Assembly (NCBI GenBank): GCA_902781945.1
Contig: CACZLE010000035.1
Coordinates: forward strand, 1-45,220
Direction: 5' to 3'
Source: an uncultured Eubacteriales bacterium
GTDB lineage: Bacteria > Bacillota > Clostridia > Christensenellales > Aristaeellaceae
DNA length: 45,220 nt
Shown: positions 28,401 to 38,177 of the stretch, piece after piece
Numbering within the stretch: position 1 is the first letter of the stretch
How the letters are laid out: each line of letters begins with the position of its first letter
Notes under the pieces: generated by a model
The model's input: the letters and a program-made list of their open reading frames with translations, nothing else
Told to the model about the DNA's origin: nothing
Databases searched by the model: none
Made by a program: the position numbers and the translations under genes

Positions 28401-29481
28401 GCCACTTGGGAAACTTGACCACCACGTAATCCAGGGCGGGCTCAAAGCAGGCGCAGGTCCGGCCCGTGATGTCGTTGAGGATCTCGTCCAAAGTATATCC
28501 CAGGGCGATGCGGGTGGTGATCTTGGCGATGGGATAGCCCGTGGCCTTGCTGGCCAGGGCGGAGGAGCGGCTCACCCGGGGATTGACCTCGATCACCGCG
28601 TATTCAAAGCTGTCGGGGTTCAGGGCAAACTGACAGTTGCAGCCGCCCACGATGCCGATGGCCTCGATCATCTGCAGGGAGGCCGAGCGCAGCATCTGGT
28701 ATTCCTTGTCCGCCAGGGTCAGAGCCGGGGCCACCACGATGCTGTCGCCGGTGTGGATGCCCACGGGGTCCACGTTCTCCATGGAGCATACGGCGATGGC
28801 GTTGCCCAGGCTGTCCCGCATGGTCTCAAACTCGATTTCCTTCCAGCCCGCGATGCACTTTTCCACCAGGATCTGGGTGATGGGGGAGGCGTCCAGGCCG
28901 CCCCGGGCCAATTGCCGCAGTTGATCGGCGTCCTTTGCGATGCCGCCGCCTGCCCCGTCCAGCGTATAGGCCGGGCGCACGATGACGGGATAGCCGATGT
29001 GATCCGCCGCCCGCAAAGCCGCCTCCACCGTCTCCGCGATCTCCGAGGGCACGCAGGGCTGGCCGATGCGCAGCATGGTATCCCGGAACAGCTGCCGGTC
29101 CTCCGCCCGCTGGATGGCGTCCATGTCCGAGCCCAGCAGCCGCACGCCGTATTTTTGCAGCGTGCCGTCCCGGTGGAGCTGCATGGCCAGCGTCAGGGCC
29201 GTCTGGCCGCCCAGGCCCGCCAGCAGGCCGTCCGGGCGCTCCTTTTCGATGATGCGCCGCAGGGTTTCGGGGTTCAGGGGCTCCAGATAGATTTCGTCCG
29301 CCAGCTGCTGGTCGGTCATGATGGTGGCGGGGTTGCTGTTCACCAGCACCACGTTGATGCCCTCCTGCCGCAGCACCCGGCAGGCCTGGGCCCCGGCGTA
29401 ATCAAATTCCGCCGCCTGGCCGATGACGATGGGGCCGGAACCGATCATCAGCACCTTGCGTATGGTATGATCCTTAGGCAT
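25465..29481 (-). CDS. carB-dapF: CarB-DapF fusion: carbamoyl-phosphate synthase large chain with diaminopimelate epimerase
   Basis: One uninterrupted frame of 1338 codons encodes two full enzymes. Residues 1 to about 1055 are CarB: first synthase half, second half from about 544 (VMVLGSGPIRIGQGIEFDYS) and the allosteric MGS-like domain from about 930. Residues 1067-1338 are DapF, from MHSCGNDYIFIENFDG to the end; both catalytic cysteines are there (RMAGNNIRC and ETLACGTGACA). The link is only about ten residues (ELVDINRMRKWRQRIPFVK), with no stop and no good internal ribosome site. CarB makes carbamoyl phosphate for arginine and pyrimidines; DapF makes meso-diaminopimelate for lysine and peptidoglycan. 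The ATG overlaps carA by 8 bp. Confidence 0.93.
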   Translation of the reverse strand: MPKDHTIRKVLMIGSGPIVIGQAAEFDYAGAQACRVLRQEGINVVLVNSNPATIMTDQQLADEIYLEPLNPETLRRIIEKERPDGLLAGLGGQTALTLAMQLHRDGTLQKYGVRLLGSDMDAIQRAEDRQLFRDTMLRIGQPCVPSEIAETVEAALRAADHIGYPVIVRPAYTLDGAGGGIAKDADQLRQLARGGLDASPITQILVEKCIAGWKEIEFETMRDSLGNAIAVCSMENVDPVGIHTGDSIVVAPALTLADKEYQMLRSASLQMIEAIGIVGGCNCQFALNPDSFEYAVIEVNPRVSRSSALASKATGYPIAKITTRIALGYTLDEILNDITGRTCACFEPALDYVVVKFPKWPFDKFQGSSRRLGTQMKATGEVMAIGQRFEEALMKAVRGAEIGLDTLNAPPLNDLPLAERLAAQDDRRLFTVFEALKAGWTVDDIFAVTQIDRWFLYKLQAMAAFEQRIAQGLQPGDYRQAKRLGYPDAAIRRLSGAKDLPGWQYSYKMVDTCGAEFAAETPYFYSCTDTACESRSLRRSGRPVVMVLGSGPIRIGQGIEFDYSSVHCVWTLREMGCDVVIVNNNPETVSTDYDTADRLYFEPLCPEDVMSIIQVEQPIGVVVAFGGQTAIKLTQYLDGQGIPILGTSAESIDMAEDRERFDALLERFGIRRPKGRSVRTMQEALDAADSLGYPVLLRPSYVIGGQNMTISRSREQTAAYMEKILAGGIENPVLVDQYLPGIELEVDVISDGADVLIPGIMEHIERAGVHSGDSIAVYPPYNLNDVFLRRICDCSEKLALALGTKGLVNIQYLIYGDELYVIEVNPRASRTVPYISKVTKVPMVALASRVMLGERLRDLGYGTGLYRTPPYCAVKVPVFSFEKLTDANSILGPEMKSTGEVLGIGKTMAEALFKGLTAAGLSVPAPGQERPGVFLSVEDTDYQEVLSLAKRFHDLGLTLFATSGTARAIGSLGIAAETAEKEQITALMEAGRIHYIVYTGAVKDATIGDYTRLHRKAMQLSIPCLTSLDTAGALADIMASRFTARNTELVDINRMRKWRQRIPFVKMHSCGNDYIFIENFDGRITCPESLCVQLCAPHYGIGGDGIVLMEKSEAADARMRSFNRDGSEGRMAGNNIRCIAKYLYDQGYVRGEYMTIESADGIHHLRVHPRDGRAHAVSVEMGRPDFTPAAIPLLSDAPEAVGIPLTVGNQTYTATCVSVGNPHCVVFCDAIDGLDLPRLGPQFEHSPLFPEGVNTEFVRAINPTTLRLRVWERGNGETLACGTGACAVAAAAVNTGLCAMDRDILVKLPGGDLTVRCEKDKMTLTGEVTFVFEGAFEY

Positions 29482-30538
29482 GGCCCGTCCCTCCCATCAT
29501 GGCAATGAAGCGATCAAACAAAAAGCCCGTATCCTTGGGGCCGGAGCAGGCTTCGGGGTGAAACTGCACGGTGAAACAGTTGAGGTCGGGATAGGCCATG
29601 CCCTCGCAGCTGCCGTCGTTGGCGTTGACGAAGGTTTGGGTCCCCTTGCCCGCCAGGCTGTCCGCCACCACCGCGTAGCCGTGGTTCTGGCTGGTGATCC
29701 AGGTGCGGCCCGTCTCCAGATCCCACACGGGCTGATTGCCCCCGCGATGGCCGTATTTGAGCTTCACCGTGTCGCCGCCCAGGGCCAGCGCCGTCAGCTG
29801 ATGGCCCAGGCAGATGACGAACACCGGCTTTTTGCCCAGCAGTTTGCGCAATTCCGCGATGCAGCCGGTATTTTCCTTGGGGTCCCCCGGGCCGTTGCTC
29901 AGCATGATCCCGTCCGGGTTTTCCGCCAGGATGGTTTCCGCGGCGGTATCGGCGGGCCATGCGGTCACGCGGCAGCCCCGGCTTTGCAGGGAGCGGATGA
30001 TGTTGCGCTTGGCCCCGTAATCCAGCAGGGCCACCCGGTATTTTTCCGGCCCCACGGGGGCAAAATCCTCCCGCTCCTTCCGGGTGACGGAGGCCACGGC
30101 CCGCTCCACCCGATATGCCTTCAAAAAGGCGGTATCCCGCGGCAGCTCATCGCAGATCAGGGCGTTCATCACGCCCTCCTCCCGGGTCAGGCGCACCACC
30201 TCCCGGGTGTCGACGCCGCACAGGCCCGGAATGCCGTTTTGAAGCAGAAAATCGTTCAGCGTCCCCTGGCTGCGGAAATTGGAGGGCTGATCGCAGATTT
30301 CCCGCACAATATAACCAAAGAGGGCAGGCGCGCCCTCAAAATCCTGGCTGATCACGCCGTAATTGCCGATCAGCGGGAAGCTGTGGGTCACGATCTGCCC
30401 ATAATAGCTGGGGTCGGTGAGGGTTTCCAGATAGCCCTCCATGCCGGTGGTGAATACCAATTCGCCCACGCGGTCCACGGGCGCGCCGATGCGCTGCCCC
30501 TCAAAGACCGCGCCGTTGCTGAGGATCAGATAAGCCAT
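29474..30538 (-). CDS. carA: Carbamoyl-phosphate synthase small chain
   Basis: This 354-residue glutaminase subunit supplies ammonia to CarB. The N-terminal half carries the CPSase small-chain domain (FTTGMEGYLETLTDPSYYGQ, GVDTREVVR), and the C-terminal half is a class I glutamine amidotransferase with nucleophile Cys in VFVICLGHQL and His-Glu in VQFHPEA. It is slightly shorter than the E. coli chain (382). It starts 3 bp after argF and overlaps carB by 8 bp, so the arginine genes are read as one unit. Because it sits with argF and argG rather than pyr genes, it probably serves arginine synthesis first. Confidence 0.95.
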   Translation of the reverse strand: MAYLILSNGAVFEGQRIGAPVDRVGELVFTTGMEGYLETLTDPSYYGQIVTHSFPLIGNYGVISQDFEGAPALFGYIVREICDQPSNFRSQGTLNDFLLQNGIPGLCGVDTREVVRLTREEGVMNALICDELPRDTAFLKAYRVERAVASVTRKEREDFAPVGPEKYRVALLDYGAKRNIIRSLQSRGCRVTAWPADTAAETILAENPDGIMLSNGPGDPKENTGCIAELRKLLGKKPVFVICLGHQLTALALGGDTVKLKYGHRGGNQPVWDLETGRTWITSQNHGYAVVADSLAGKGTQTFVNANDGSCEGMAYPDLNCFTVQFHPEACSGPKDTGFLFDRFIAMMGGTGHA

Positions 30539-30541
30539 GTT

Positions 30542-31537
30542 TTACGCGTCTCCCAATGTGGCGGCCATGATGGCCTTGATGGTATGCATGCGGTTTTCGG
30601 CTTCGTCAAACACGATGGACTGGGGTCCTTCAAACACCTCGTCCGTCACTTCCATGGCGGTGAGACCGAATTTTTTGTGGATCTCCTGGCCGATGGTGGT
30701 CTTGGTATCGTGGAAGGCGGGCAGACAGTGCATGAAGCGGCATTGCGGCCCGGCGTTCTCCATGATCTTCGCCGTCACCTGGTAGGGGGACAGGGCCTGA
30801 ATGCGCTCCTGCCACACGTCGTCCGGCTCGCCCATGGAGACCCACACGTCGGTGTAGATCACGTCGGCCCTGCGGGTGGCCTGAATGGGATCTTCCATAA
30901 ATTCGATCCGCGCGCCGGTTTGCAGGGCAAAGCTCTGGCAGGCCTGCACCAGGGCGGAATCGGGAAAATAGGCGGCGGGGGCGCAGGCCACAAAGTGCAG
31001 GCCCATCTTGGCGCATACCACCATCAGGGAATTGCCCATGTTGTACCGGGCGTCGCCCATGTACACCAGCTTTCTTCCCTGCAGGCTGCCAAAGTGCTCC
31101 CGGATGGTGAGCAGATCGGCCAATACCTGGGTGGGATGGAATTCGTTGGTCAAGCCGTTCCACACGGGCACCCCGGCATAGCGGGCCAGCTCGTCCACGA
31201 TGCTCTGGGCAAAGCCCCGGTATTCGATGCCGTCGTACATGCGGCCCAGCACCCGGGCGGTGTCGGCGATGCTCTCCTTTTTGCCGATTTGGGAGCCGCT
31301 GGGAGACAGATAGGTGCTGTGCATGCCCAGATCCGCCGCCGCCACCTCGAAGGCGCAGCGGGTGCGGGTGCTGGTCTTTTCAAAGATCAGCGCCACGCTT
31401 TTCCCCTCGCACAGCCGGTGGGGGATATGGGCCTTTTTCCTGGCTTTCAGGTCGGCGGCCAGGTCCAGCAGATACCCGATCTCCTCGGGCGTGTAATCAA
31501 GCAGCGTCAGAAAAGAACGTCCGTGCAGCGATGCCAT
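30542..31537 (-). CDS. argF: Ornithine carbamoyltransferase
   Basis: The product is a 331-residue enzyme making citrulline from ornithine and carbamoyl phosphate. The carbamoyl-phosphate motif STRTR (in [15 protein letters not shown]) and the ornithine motif HCLPAFHD are intact. The ATG at 31537 follows GGAGGTG; the longer frame to 31597 has no ribosome site. The length and C-terminus are like ArcB-type catabolic enzymes, but the neighbours carA, carB and argG, and the absence of arcA or arcC in this window, favour the biosynthetic role. Confidence 0.94.
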   Translation of the reverse strand: MASLHGRSFLTLLDYTPEEIGYLLDLAADLKARKKAHIPHRLCEGKSVALIFEKTSTRTRCAFEVAAADLGMHSTYLSPSGSQIGKKESIADTARVLGRMYDGIEYRGFAQSIVDELARYAGVPVWNGLTNEFHPTQVLADLLTIREHFGSLQGRKLVYMGDARYNMGNSLMVVCAKMGLHFVACAPAAYFPDSALVQACQSFALQTGARIEFMEDPIQATRRADVIYTDVWVSMGEPDDVWQERIQALSPYQVTAKIMENAGPQCRFMHCLPAFHDTKTTIGQEIHKKFGLTAMEVTDEVFEGPQSIVFDEAENRMHTIKAIMAATLGDA

Positions 31538-31603
31538 AGGGGACACCTCCGTCTCTGTTTTTTTCTTAAATATAGCGCATATTGTTGCAAAGAGCAAGTT
31601 TTT

Positions 31604-32326
31604 TCACAGTACCTTGGACAGGAAGGACCGCAATCGCTCGCTTTCGGGATGGCTGAAAATCTTTTCCGGCGCGCCTTCCTCCGCGATCACCCCATCGTCC
31701 AGGAAGATCACCCGGCTGGCCACCTCCCGGGCGAAGCCCATCTCGTGGGTCACCACCACCATGGTCATGCCCTCCCGGGCCAGGTCCTTCATCACGTCCA
31801 GCACTTCGCCCACCATTTCGGGGTCCAGGGCGCTGGTGGGTTCGTCAAAGAGCAGCACCTCGGGCCGCATGCACAGCGCCCGCACGATGGCCACGCGCTG
31901 CTTCTGCCCGCCGCTGAGCTGGGCGGGATAGGCTTCCGCCTTATCCTGCAAGCCCACCCGGCCCAGCAGCTCCAGGGCGGCCTTTCTGGCCTCCTCTTTG
32001 GTCATCAGCCCCGTGCGCACGGGAGCCAGGGTGATGTTGCGCAATATGGTCATATTGGGAAACAGATTGAAGTGCTGAAACACCATGCCCATCTTCTGCC
32101 GCACCTTGTTGATGTCGGTTTTCGGGTCGGTGATGGAGACCCCGTCCAGCAATATTTCTCCGGAGGTGGGGATCTCCAGCAGGTTCAGGCACCGCAGAAA
32201 GGTGCTTTTGCCCGAGCCCGATGCTCCGATGATCACCACGCATTCCCCGGGGCGGATGTGGGCGGAGACGTTGTTTAACACCTTCAGATTCCCAAAGTCC
32301 TTGCACAGGTTTTTAACGACGATCAC
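31604..32326 (-). CDS. Polar amino-acid ABC ATPase (GlnQ/HisP type)
   Basis: This 240-residue ATPase has Walker [10 protein letters not shown], signature LSGGQKQR and Walker [12 protein letters not shown]. The frame runs to 32353, but the GTG at 32326 is preferred: GGAGG lies 10 bases before it and the protein then starts [12 protein letters not shown] as in relatives. It overlaps the permease gene by 14 bp. With that permease and the binding protein it makes an importer for a polar amino acid. The position between argG and argF suggests arginine, ornithine, lysine or citrulline. Confidence 0.92.
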   Translation of the reverse strand: MIVVKNLCKDFGNLKVLNNVSAHIRPGECVVIIGASGSGKSTFLRCLNLLEIPTSGEILLDGVSITDPKTDINKVRQKMGMVFQHFNLFPNMTILRNITLAPVRTGLMTKEEARKAALELLGRVGLQDKAEAYPAQLSGGQKQRVAIVRALCMRPEVLLFDEPTSALDPEMVGEVLDVMKDLAREGMTMVVVTHEMGFAREVASRVIFLDDGVIAEEGAPEKIFSHPESERLRSFLSKVL

Positions 32327-33077
32327 TTTGGCGCAGCCTCCTTTCAAAGACACCCAGCAGCCAGGTGAAGATCATGACCAGCGCCAGGTAGATGGCGGCG
32401 GCGCCCAGGAAGGGGAACATGGCCTCGTAGGTGCGGCTCACGATGGCCCGGGCGGCGTACAGCAATTCCTTGCCGCCGATGACGCTGATCAGGCTGGTGT
32501 CCTTGAGCAGTACGATAAATTCGTTGCCCAGGGCGGGCAGGATGGCCTTGATGGCCTGGGGCACCACGATGAAGCGCATGGTGTCGCCGTAGCCCAGACC
32601 CAGGCTGCGCCCGGCCTCCATCTGGCCGCTGTCGATGCTCATCAGGCCCCCGCGGATGATCTCCGCCTGATAGGCCCCGCTGTTGATGCCCAGGGTCAGC
32701 GCGCCCACCAGGGCAAAATTCTTGCTGGAGGAGAAGATCACAAAGCCCATGATCAGCAGCTGCACCATCATGGGGGTGCCGCGGATCACGGTGACGTAGA
32801 CTCTGAAAATCAGGTTCAGCGCCCCCAGGATGGGATTGCGCCGCCCGGGCCGCTGCTGGTCGTGGGCGGCGCGGACCACGGCCACGATGACGCCCAGCAC
32901 CACGCCCAGCATCAGCGCCAGGGCGGTGACGTACAGCGTGCGGCCCACGCCCTCCAGATATTGCCGCCAGCGATCCTTTTCGATGAAGGACTGATAAAAG
33001 TACACGTAAAACCGCTGCCAGGCGGAGGCGGCCCCGCCGGAGGTGATCAGGGATTTCCACGCGGTATAGGTTTCCAA
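32313..33077 (-). CDS. Polar amino-acid ABC permease (HisM/GlnP type)
   Basis: The product is a 254-residue permease. The EAA-loop motif is seen in [21 protein letters not shown] (positions ~150-170), and [10 protein letters not shown] is the conserved start of the core. I favour the TTG at 33077, 8 bases after GGAGG; a GTG at 33086 lies too close to that site. An N-terminal stretch of about 40 residues precedes the first helix. No second permease is present, so it would act as a homodimer. Confidence 0.9.
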   Translation of the reverse strand: METYTAWKSLITSGGAASAWQRFYVYFYQSFIEKDRWRQYLEGVGRTLYVTALALMLGVVLGVIVAVVRAAHDQQRPGRRNPILGALNLIFRVYVTVIRGTPMMVQLLIMGFVIFSSSKNFALVGALTLGINSGAYQAEIIRGGLMSIDSGQMEAGRSLGLGYGDTMRFIVVPQAIKAILPALGNEFIVLLKDTSLISVIGGKELLYAARAIVSRTYEAMFPFLGAAAIYLALVMIFTWLLGVFERRLRQSDRR

Positions 33078-33100
33078 AGGCCACACCTCCAGATAAAGGA

Positions 33101-33122
33101 AGGGGCGGTTTCAGCCGCCCCT
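33101..33122 (-). terminator. Intercistronic hairpin after the amino-acid-binding protein gene
   Basis: AGGGGCGG pairs perfectly with CCGCCCCT (6-base loop). No T-run follows, so partial read-through into the permease is expected. Confidence 0.7.
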
Positions 33123-33140
33123 GTCCTGCGTCGGTTCAGG

Positions 33141-33884
33141 TCATTCGGCCATGTATTTGTCCACGATGGCCTGTACGGTGCCGTCGGCCATCAGCTCGTT
33201 CAGGGCGCTGTTGACGGCTTCCACCAGGGCGGTGTTGCCCTTGGTGATGCCAAAGGCGTAGTCCTCCACCTCATAGGTGGTGGGGGCCATGGTCAGGCCG
33301 GGGTTCAGGGCGATGTAGGCCTTGGCCACCGCGTCGTCCATCACGATGCAGTCCACCTGGTCGTTCAGCAGCGCCTGGAACACCAGGGAATAGGTGTCAT
33401 AGGCCACCACGTGGTCCTCGCCGAAATCGTCCTCGGTGTAGATATGGCCGGTGGTGCCGCGCTGCACGCCGATGGTCTGGTCGCCCAGATTGTCCATGGT
33501 GATGTCTGCGCCTTCCTTAAAGACGATGGCCTGCACGATGCTGATATAGGAGTCGGTGAAATCAAATACCAGCTTGCGGTCCTCCCGCACGGTGACGCCG
33601 GAGACCACCGCGTCGCTCTTGCCCTGCTGGGCCGCCAGCAGCGCGCTGTCAAAGTCCATGGGCATGATCTCCAGCTCCAGGCCGATCTTCTCGCAGATCA
33701 GGGTCATGATCTCGGGCTCGATGCCGATGATGTCGTCGTTGTCGTCCGTGTACTCAAAGGGCGGAAAATCCGGGCTGGTGGAGATGATCAGCTTGCCCGC
33801 CTCGATGGTGGTCAGGCCCTCCGCCTGGGCGGACAGGGCAAAAAGCATCAGCAGGGCGCAAAGTACGGCAAATCCCTTTTTCAT
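33141..33884 (-). CDS. Polar amino-acid-binding protein
   Basis: The product is a 247-residue binding protein of the SBP_bac_3 family. The signal peptide ends AQA before EG. Visible family motifs are TSPDFPPFEYTDD (ligand cleft), GIEPEIMTLICEKIG and SDAVVSGVTVREDRK; the Arg in the last segment normally binds the ligand carboxylate. No lipobox is seen. AAGGAGG precedes the start, and the gene follows argG by 15 bp. The specificity cannot be read from sequence; context favours a basic amino acid. Confidence 0.92.
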   Translation of the reverse strand: MKKGFAVLCALLMLFALSAQAEGLTTIEAGKLIISTSPDFPPFEYTDDNDDIIGIEPEIMTLICEKIGLELEIMPMDFDSALLAAQQGKSDAVVSGVTVREDRKLVFDFTDSYISIVQAIVFKEGADITMDNLGDQTIGVQRGTTGHIYTEDDFGEDHVVAYDTYSLVFQALLNDQVDCIVMDDAVAKAYIALNPGLTMAPTTYEVEDYAFGITKGNTALVEAVNSALNELMADGTVQAIVDKYMAE

Positions 33885-33899
33885 GTTCGTTTCCTCCTT

Positions 33900-35120
<1,221 letters not shown>

Positions 35121-35147
35121 TGCGGGAAAATCCTCCTTCCAAGGTTA

Positions 35148-35226
35148 TGCATTATATATACACCAATTATGCACAAAAGTCAAGCAATATTTGTATAATT
35201 AATGTATTTGATGCAATGATATGCAT
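35148..35226 (-). promoter_or_regulatory. argG promoter with ARG-box-like repeats
   Basis: On the minus strand, TTGACT (35178-35183) and TATATA (35155-35160) are 17 bp apart. Overlapping them is an imperfect inverted repeat whose ends are TGCAT and ATGCA (35148-35173), and a second repeat ATGCA-atgat-ATGCAT lies at 35211-35226. They resemble ArgR/AhrC sites (TGAATAATTATTCA type). The regulator assignment is inferred. Confidence 0.6.
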
Positions 35227-35259
35227 ACTTGTCCCGCACGGAAGAAAATTGGCCAAAAA

Positions 35260-35283
35260 CAAAAAAAGGGCCCCCGAAGGGGC
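35260..35283 (-). terminator. Terminator of the LRR protein gene
   Basis: GCCCC-ttcg-GGGGC on the minus strand (35270-35283) is followed by a seven-T run. Confidence 0.85.
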
Positions 35284-35301
35284 GGGAGGGAAAATAGGAA
35301 A

Positions 35302-36576
35302 TCAGGGCTTTACATACTTGCAGTACACGCACACGCCGGAGGGATTGTAGGTGTGGATACCGGTGGGCGCAATGGCCGAAGCGCATTGGAGCACATGATT
35401 GCAATATCTGCACACATAATAGCCGGTGCTGCCGTAGCTGACGCAGGTGGGCGCATAGGAGTTGACCCACATGCACCAGCGGTGGATGTTGTAATTGTAG
35501 CCGTCGGTCTTCTCTTCCTTGGCGCTGCAATGGCGGCAGGTGCGCTCCAGGCGGCGGGGCGTGCAGCAGGTGCCGGGGTCCACCACGACCCAGTCGCGCC
35601 ACCAGTGGTTGCGCTTGCCCAGAAACTGGGCGGCCTTGAGGATCACGCCGCAGGAGGAGCACACGATGGATTCGCTCTCGCCGTCGTCATAGCAGGTGGC
35701 GGTGCGCTCGATCAGCTTGCACAGATGGTAGCCGCGCTGGGCGCATACGGTGGCGGCGTCGCCGGTCACCTGCCAGCGCGCGCCGGTGATCCTGTCGCCG
35801 GACAGGGAGGTGGCGCAGCGGGTGCAGGACAGGGTCAGGCGGCCCGTCTCATCGTCAAATATCGCCTGGAAGGCATGGCCCAGGGGATCGCCCGAACGCA
35901 GCTCTACCTTTTTGCAGATGGAGCAGGTGTAGGCGGCCTCGCCCGCGGCGATGCAGGTGGCGGTGGTCTTGGTCAGCTTCCACTGATGGTCATGGGCTTC
36001 GTCGCTGATCACCACCTGGGGGGCGGCGGCTTCCTCGGGCTGGCCGATGCCGGTCAGCTTGGGGCAGTCGGCAAAGGCGTCGGTGCCGATCTGGGTCACG
36101 CCGGCGGGCAGGGCCAGATCCACCAGGCTGGCGCAGCCGCGGAAGGCATTGGCGCCAATGGAGGTCAGGCTGTCGGGCAGGGTCACTTCGGTCAGGGCGG
36201 CGCAGCCGTTGAAGGCATCCGCGCCGATGGCGGTGACGCCCTCCAGCAGGGTCACGTTGGTCAGGTTGACGCAGCCGCGGAAGGCGCTGCTGAACTTTTT
36301 CACCGTGCCGGGGATGGTCACGTCGGTGATCTGCTCGCGGCAGGCGTCAAAGGCGGAGGAGGAGATGCTCTCCACCGGCATCCCTTCGATGGTCTCGGGG
36401 ATGTTCACCACGCTTTCCGCGCCGTTATAGGAAATGATCACGGCATAGGTGCCGTAGGGAATGCTGTACGTGTAGTCGCCGTAGGTCTGGGCAACGCCCT
36501 CGGACAGCGCCGTGAAGGGCAGGGCCAGACACAGGACCAGCAGGATCAGCATGGCTTTTTTCAGTTTGATCATCAT
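35302..36576 (-). CDS. Secreted BspA-like leucine-rich-repeat protein with Cys-rich C-terminus
   Basis: The product is a 424-residue exported protein. A signal peptide is followed by about four LRR_5 (BspA-type) repeats at residues ~45-175, with the recurring form AFxGCxxLTxVTLPxxxTxIGxxAF. The C-terminal ~230 residues hold repeated CxxC pairs (CSICKKVEL, CTRCATS, CSSCGVIL, CRHCSAKE, CRYCNHVL, CVYCKYVKP) spaced like zinc-ribbon or disulphide knuckles. The ATG at 36576 follows GAGAGG. LRR_5 proteins of gut bacteria often bind host or other cell surfaces. The Cys-rich part is not recognised by name and could bind zinc. The gene stands alone. Confidence 0.85.
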   Translation of the reverse strand: MMIKLKKAMLILLVLCLALPFTALSEGVAQTYGDYTYSIPYGTYAVIISYNGAESVVNIPETIEGMPVESISSSAFDACREQITDVTIPGTVKKFSSAFRGCVNLTNVTLLEGVTAIGADAFNGCAALTEVTLPDSLTSIGANAFRGCASLVDLALPAGVTQIGTDAFADCPKLTGIGQPEEAAAPQVVISDEAHDHQWKLTKTTATCIAAGEAAYTCSICKKVELRSGDPLGHAFQAIFDDETGRLTLSCTRCATSLSGDRITGARWQVTGDAATVCAQRGYHLCKLIERTATCYDDGESESIVCSSCGVILKAAQFLGKRNHWWRDWVVVDPGTCCTPRRLERTCRHCSAKEEKTDGYNYNIHRWCMWVNSYAPTCVSYGSTGYYVCRYCNHVLQCASAIAPTGIHTYNPSGVCVYCKYVKP

Positions 36577-36719
36577 GTTCGTCCCTCTCTTTTGGTTTAT
36601 GGGTGACAAATTTTTCCATATTTATTATATCCGCTTTGTTTTGGCTTCTTATGTCGGATTCCTTAAAAAAGAGAGACGATTTTATGAAGAAAATGAAGGG
36701 AAAGCCCGCAGCCTGACCC

Positions 36720-37163
36720 TTATTCGCACAGCACCTTGACCACCAGCTTGCGGCAGCGGGCGGGAGCGCCCGCGGGATTGCCGGGAGCGTGCAGCTCGCC
36801 TGGCAGATAGATGACGAACTGACCGGTGGTGAGGGTGTTTTCGGTATAGACGGTGGCGGTGCCGGGGCGGAAGTCCTTGCCGGGCTTCAGATCGCCGATC
36901 TGGGCGTCCCAGCCCAGGGCGAAGCGCTCGGCGCCCTCCACCACCACCTGGATGTCGGCGTAGCGGTCATGGGCCTCATAGGAGAAGGCGGTCTTGTCCA
37001 GGAAGTTATCGTACATGGTGGCAAACACCTTTTCGCCGTCGATGGCGATCTTGCCGGGCTCCAGGGCGGCCAGGTCGGTTTCCTTGAGGAAGCGGAAGGC
37101 GGTGGCGAAGTTGGGGGACAGGGCGGCGTAGCGCGCGCCGTTCAGCACGGTATCGATGATCAT
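36720..37163 (-). CDS. YhcH/YjgK/YiaL family protein (DUF386)
   Basis: This 147-residue cupin-like protein belongs to the family that includes E. coli NanQ (YhcH), an N-acetylneuraminate anomerase, and EbgC. SYEAHDRYADIQVVVEGAE and the GELHAPG segment hold the expected metal-binding His/Glu positions. The ATG at 37163 follows AAGGAGG. It has its own promoter and is divergent from purR. No sialic-acid genes are near, so a sugar anomerase or related role is only a family-based guess. Confidence 0.88.
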   Translation of the reverse strand: MIIDTVLNGARYAALSPNFATAFRFLKETDLAALEPGKIAIDGEKVFATMYDNFLDKTAFSYEAHDRYADIQVVVEGAERFALGWDAQIGDLKPGKDFRPGTATVYTENTLTTGQFVIYLPGELHAPGNPAGAPARCRKLVVKVLCE

Positions 37164-37194
37164 GGCGGTTTTCCTCCTTGCTTGATTTGCTTCC

Positions 37195-37223
37195 AATATA
37201 GTGCCAACGGGCGGCGAAGTCAA
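37195..37223 (-). promoter_or_regulatory. Promoter of the YhcH-family gene
   Basis: On the minus strand, TTGACT (37218-37223) and TATATT (37195-37200) are 17 bp apart. Confidence 0.8.
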
Positions 37224-37274
37224 GGGCAGATTGGCAGGCGTTGCAAGAAATGTGAATATTTGCGCACAAACTGA

Positions 37275-37326
37275 CGAACATTTATTTTAAACTCCTCTTG
37301 CATTGTTCGTGTTTTTGTGATATCAT
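37275..37326 (+). promoter_or_regulatory. purR promoter with candidate PurBoxes
   Basis: TTGCAT (37298-37303) and TATCAT (37321-37326) are 17 bp apart. CGAAC at 37275-37279 and its inverse GTTCG at 37305-37309 flank or overlap the -35 region with 25 bp between them. Known Bacillus PurBoxes are inverted CGAAC-centred sites at a similar (slightly shorter) distance, so self-regulation is likely. Confidence 0.6.
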
Positions 37327-37365
37327 ATCGCTCTGTGATGAATTTGCAAGGGAGTTTGCCGCGCC

Positions 37366-38175
37366 ATGGATAAATTCAAGAGAAACGAGCGTTTGGCCGT
37401 GATGACCCAGGTGCTCACCGCCGCGCCCAACAAGATTTTTACCCTCTCCCATTTTTGCGAGATGTTCGGGGCCGCCAAGAGCACCGTCAGCGAGGATACC
37501 GCCATCCTGGCGGCCACCATGCGCCAGTTTGGCCTGGGCACGGTGGAGACCGTCACCGGGGCCGCGGGCGGCATGCGCTATCGCCCCATGGCCCAGGAGG
37601 GCGAAGGCCGCCGGTTCATGGAGGAGATCTGCGAGATGATGCGGGCTCCCAGCCGGGTGCTGCCGGGCGGCTACCTCTATTTTTCCGATATCCTCAGCGA
37701 TCCCGTGCTGGTGTCCGGCATGGGCAAGCTGTTCGCCTCCCAGTTCTACGACGCGGGGGTGGACTTTGTGCTGACCATGGAGACCAAGGGCATCCCCGTG
37801 GCCCTGATGACCGCCGAGGCCCTGCACGTGCCCCTGACCATCGCCCGCCACAGCAGCAAGGTATATGAGGGCAGCGCCGTGAACATCAATTACGTGTCCG
37901 GCAAGGGCGTCATCGAGACCATGTCCCTGTCCCGCCGGGCGGTGAAGGAGGGCAGCACGGCCCTGATCGTGGATGATTTCATGCGCGGCGGCGGCACCGC
38001 CCGGGGCATGCTGAGCATGCTCAGCGAGTTCAACGTCCATTGCGCGGGGGCCTGCTTCGTCATGGCCCTGGAGCCCAGCGCCCATCTGATGGAAAACCAA
38101 AAGGCCCTGATGCTGCTGGACGAGGTGCGCCCCGGCGAGCCCATTCAGGTGCGCGTGGCGGATTGGGTGAAGTGA
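37366..38175 (+). CDS. purR: Purine operon repressor PurR (Bacillus type)
   Basis: This 269-residue repressor has an N-terminal winged helix (residues 1-75) and a phosphoribosyltransferase-like domain with the PRPP motif ALIVDDFMRGGGTARG. In Bacillus, PRPP binding releases PurR from PurBoxes upstream of purine genes. The start context is MDKFKRNERLAVMTQVL. The gene lies 2 bp before pth, in one operon. Confidence 0.94.
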   Translation: MDKFKRNERLAVMTQVLTAAPNKIFTLSHFCEMFGAAKSTVSEDTAILAATMRQFGLGTVETVTGAAGGMRYRPMAQEGEGRRFMEEICEMMRAPSRVLPGGYLYFSDILSDPVLVSGMGKLFASQFYDAGVDFVLTMETKGIPVALMTAEALHVPLTIARHSSKVYEGSAVNINYVSGKGVIETMSLSRRAVKEGSTALIVDDFMRGGGTARGMLSMLSEFNVHCAGACFVMALEPSAHLMENQKALMLLDEVRPGEPIQVRVADWVK

Positions 38176-38177
38176 GC

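Noticed and set aside
35121..35301. T-box leader before argG
   Set aside because: The distance from the promoter to the ATG is only about 30 bp, with no room for a T-box stem I or antiterminator.
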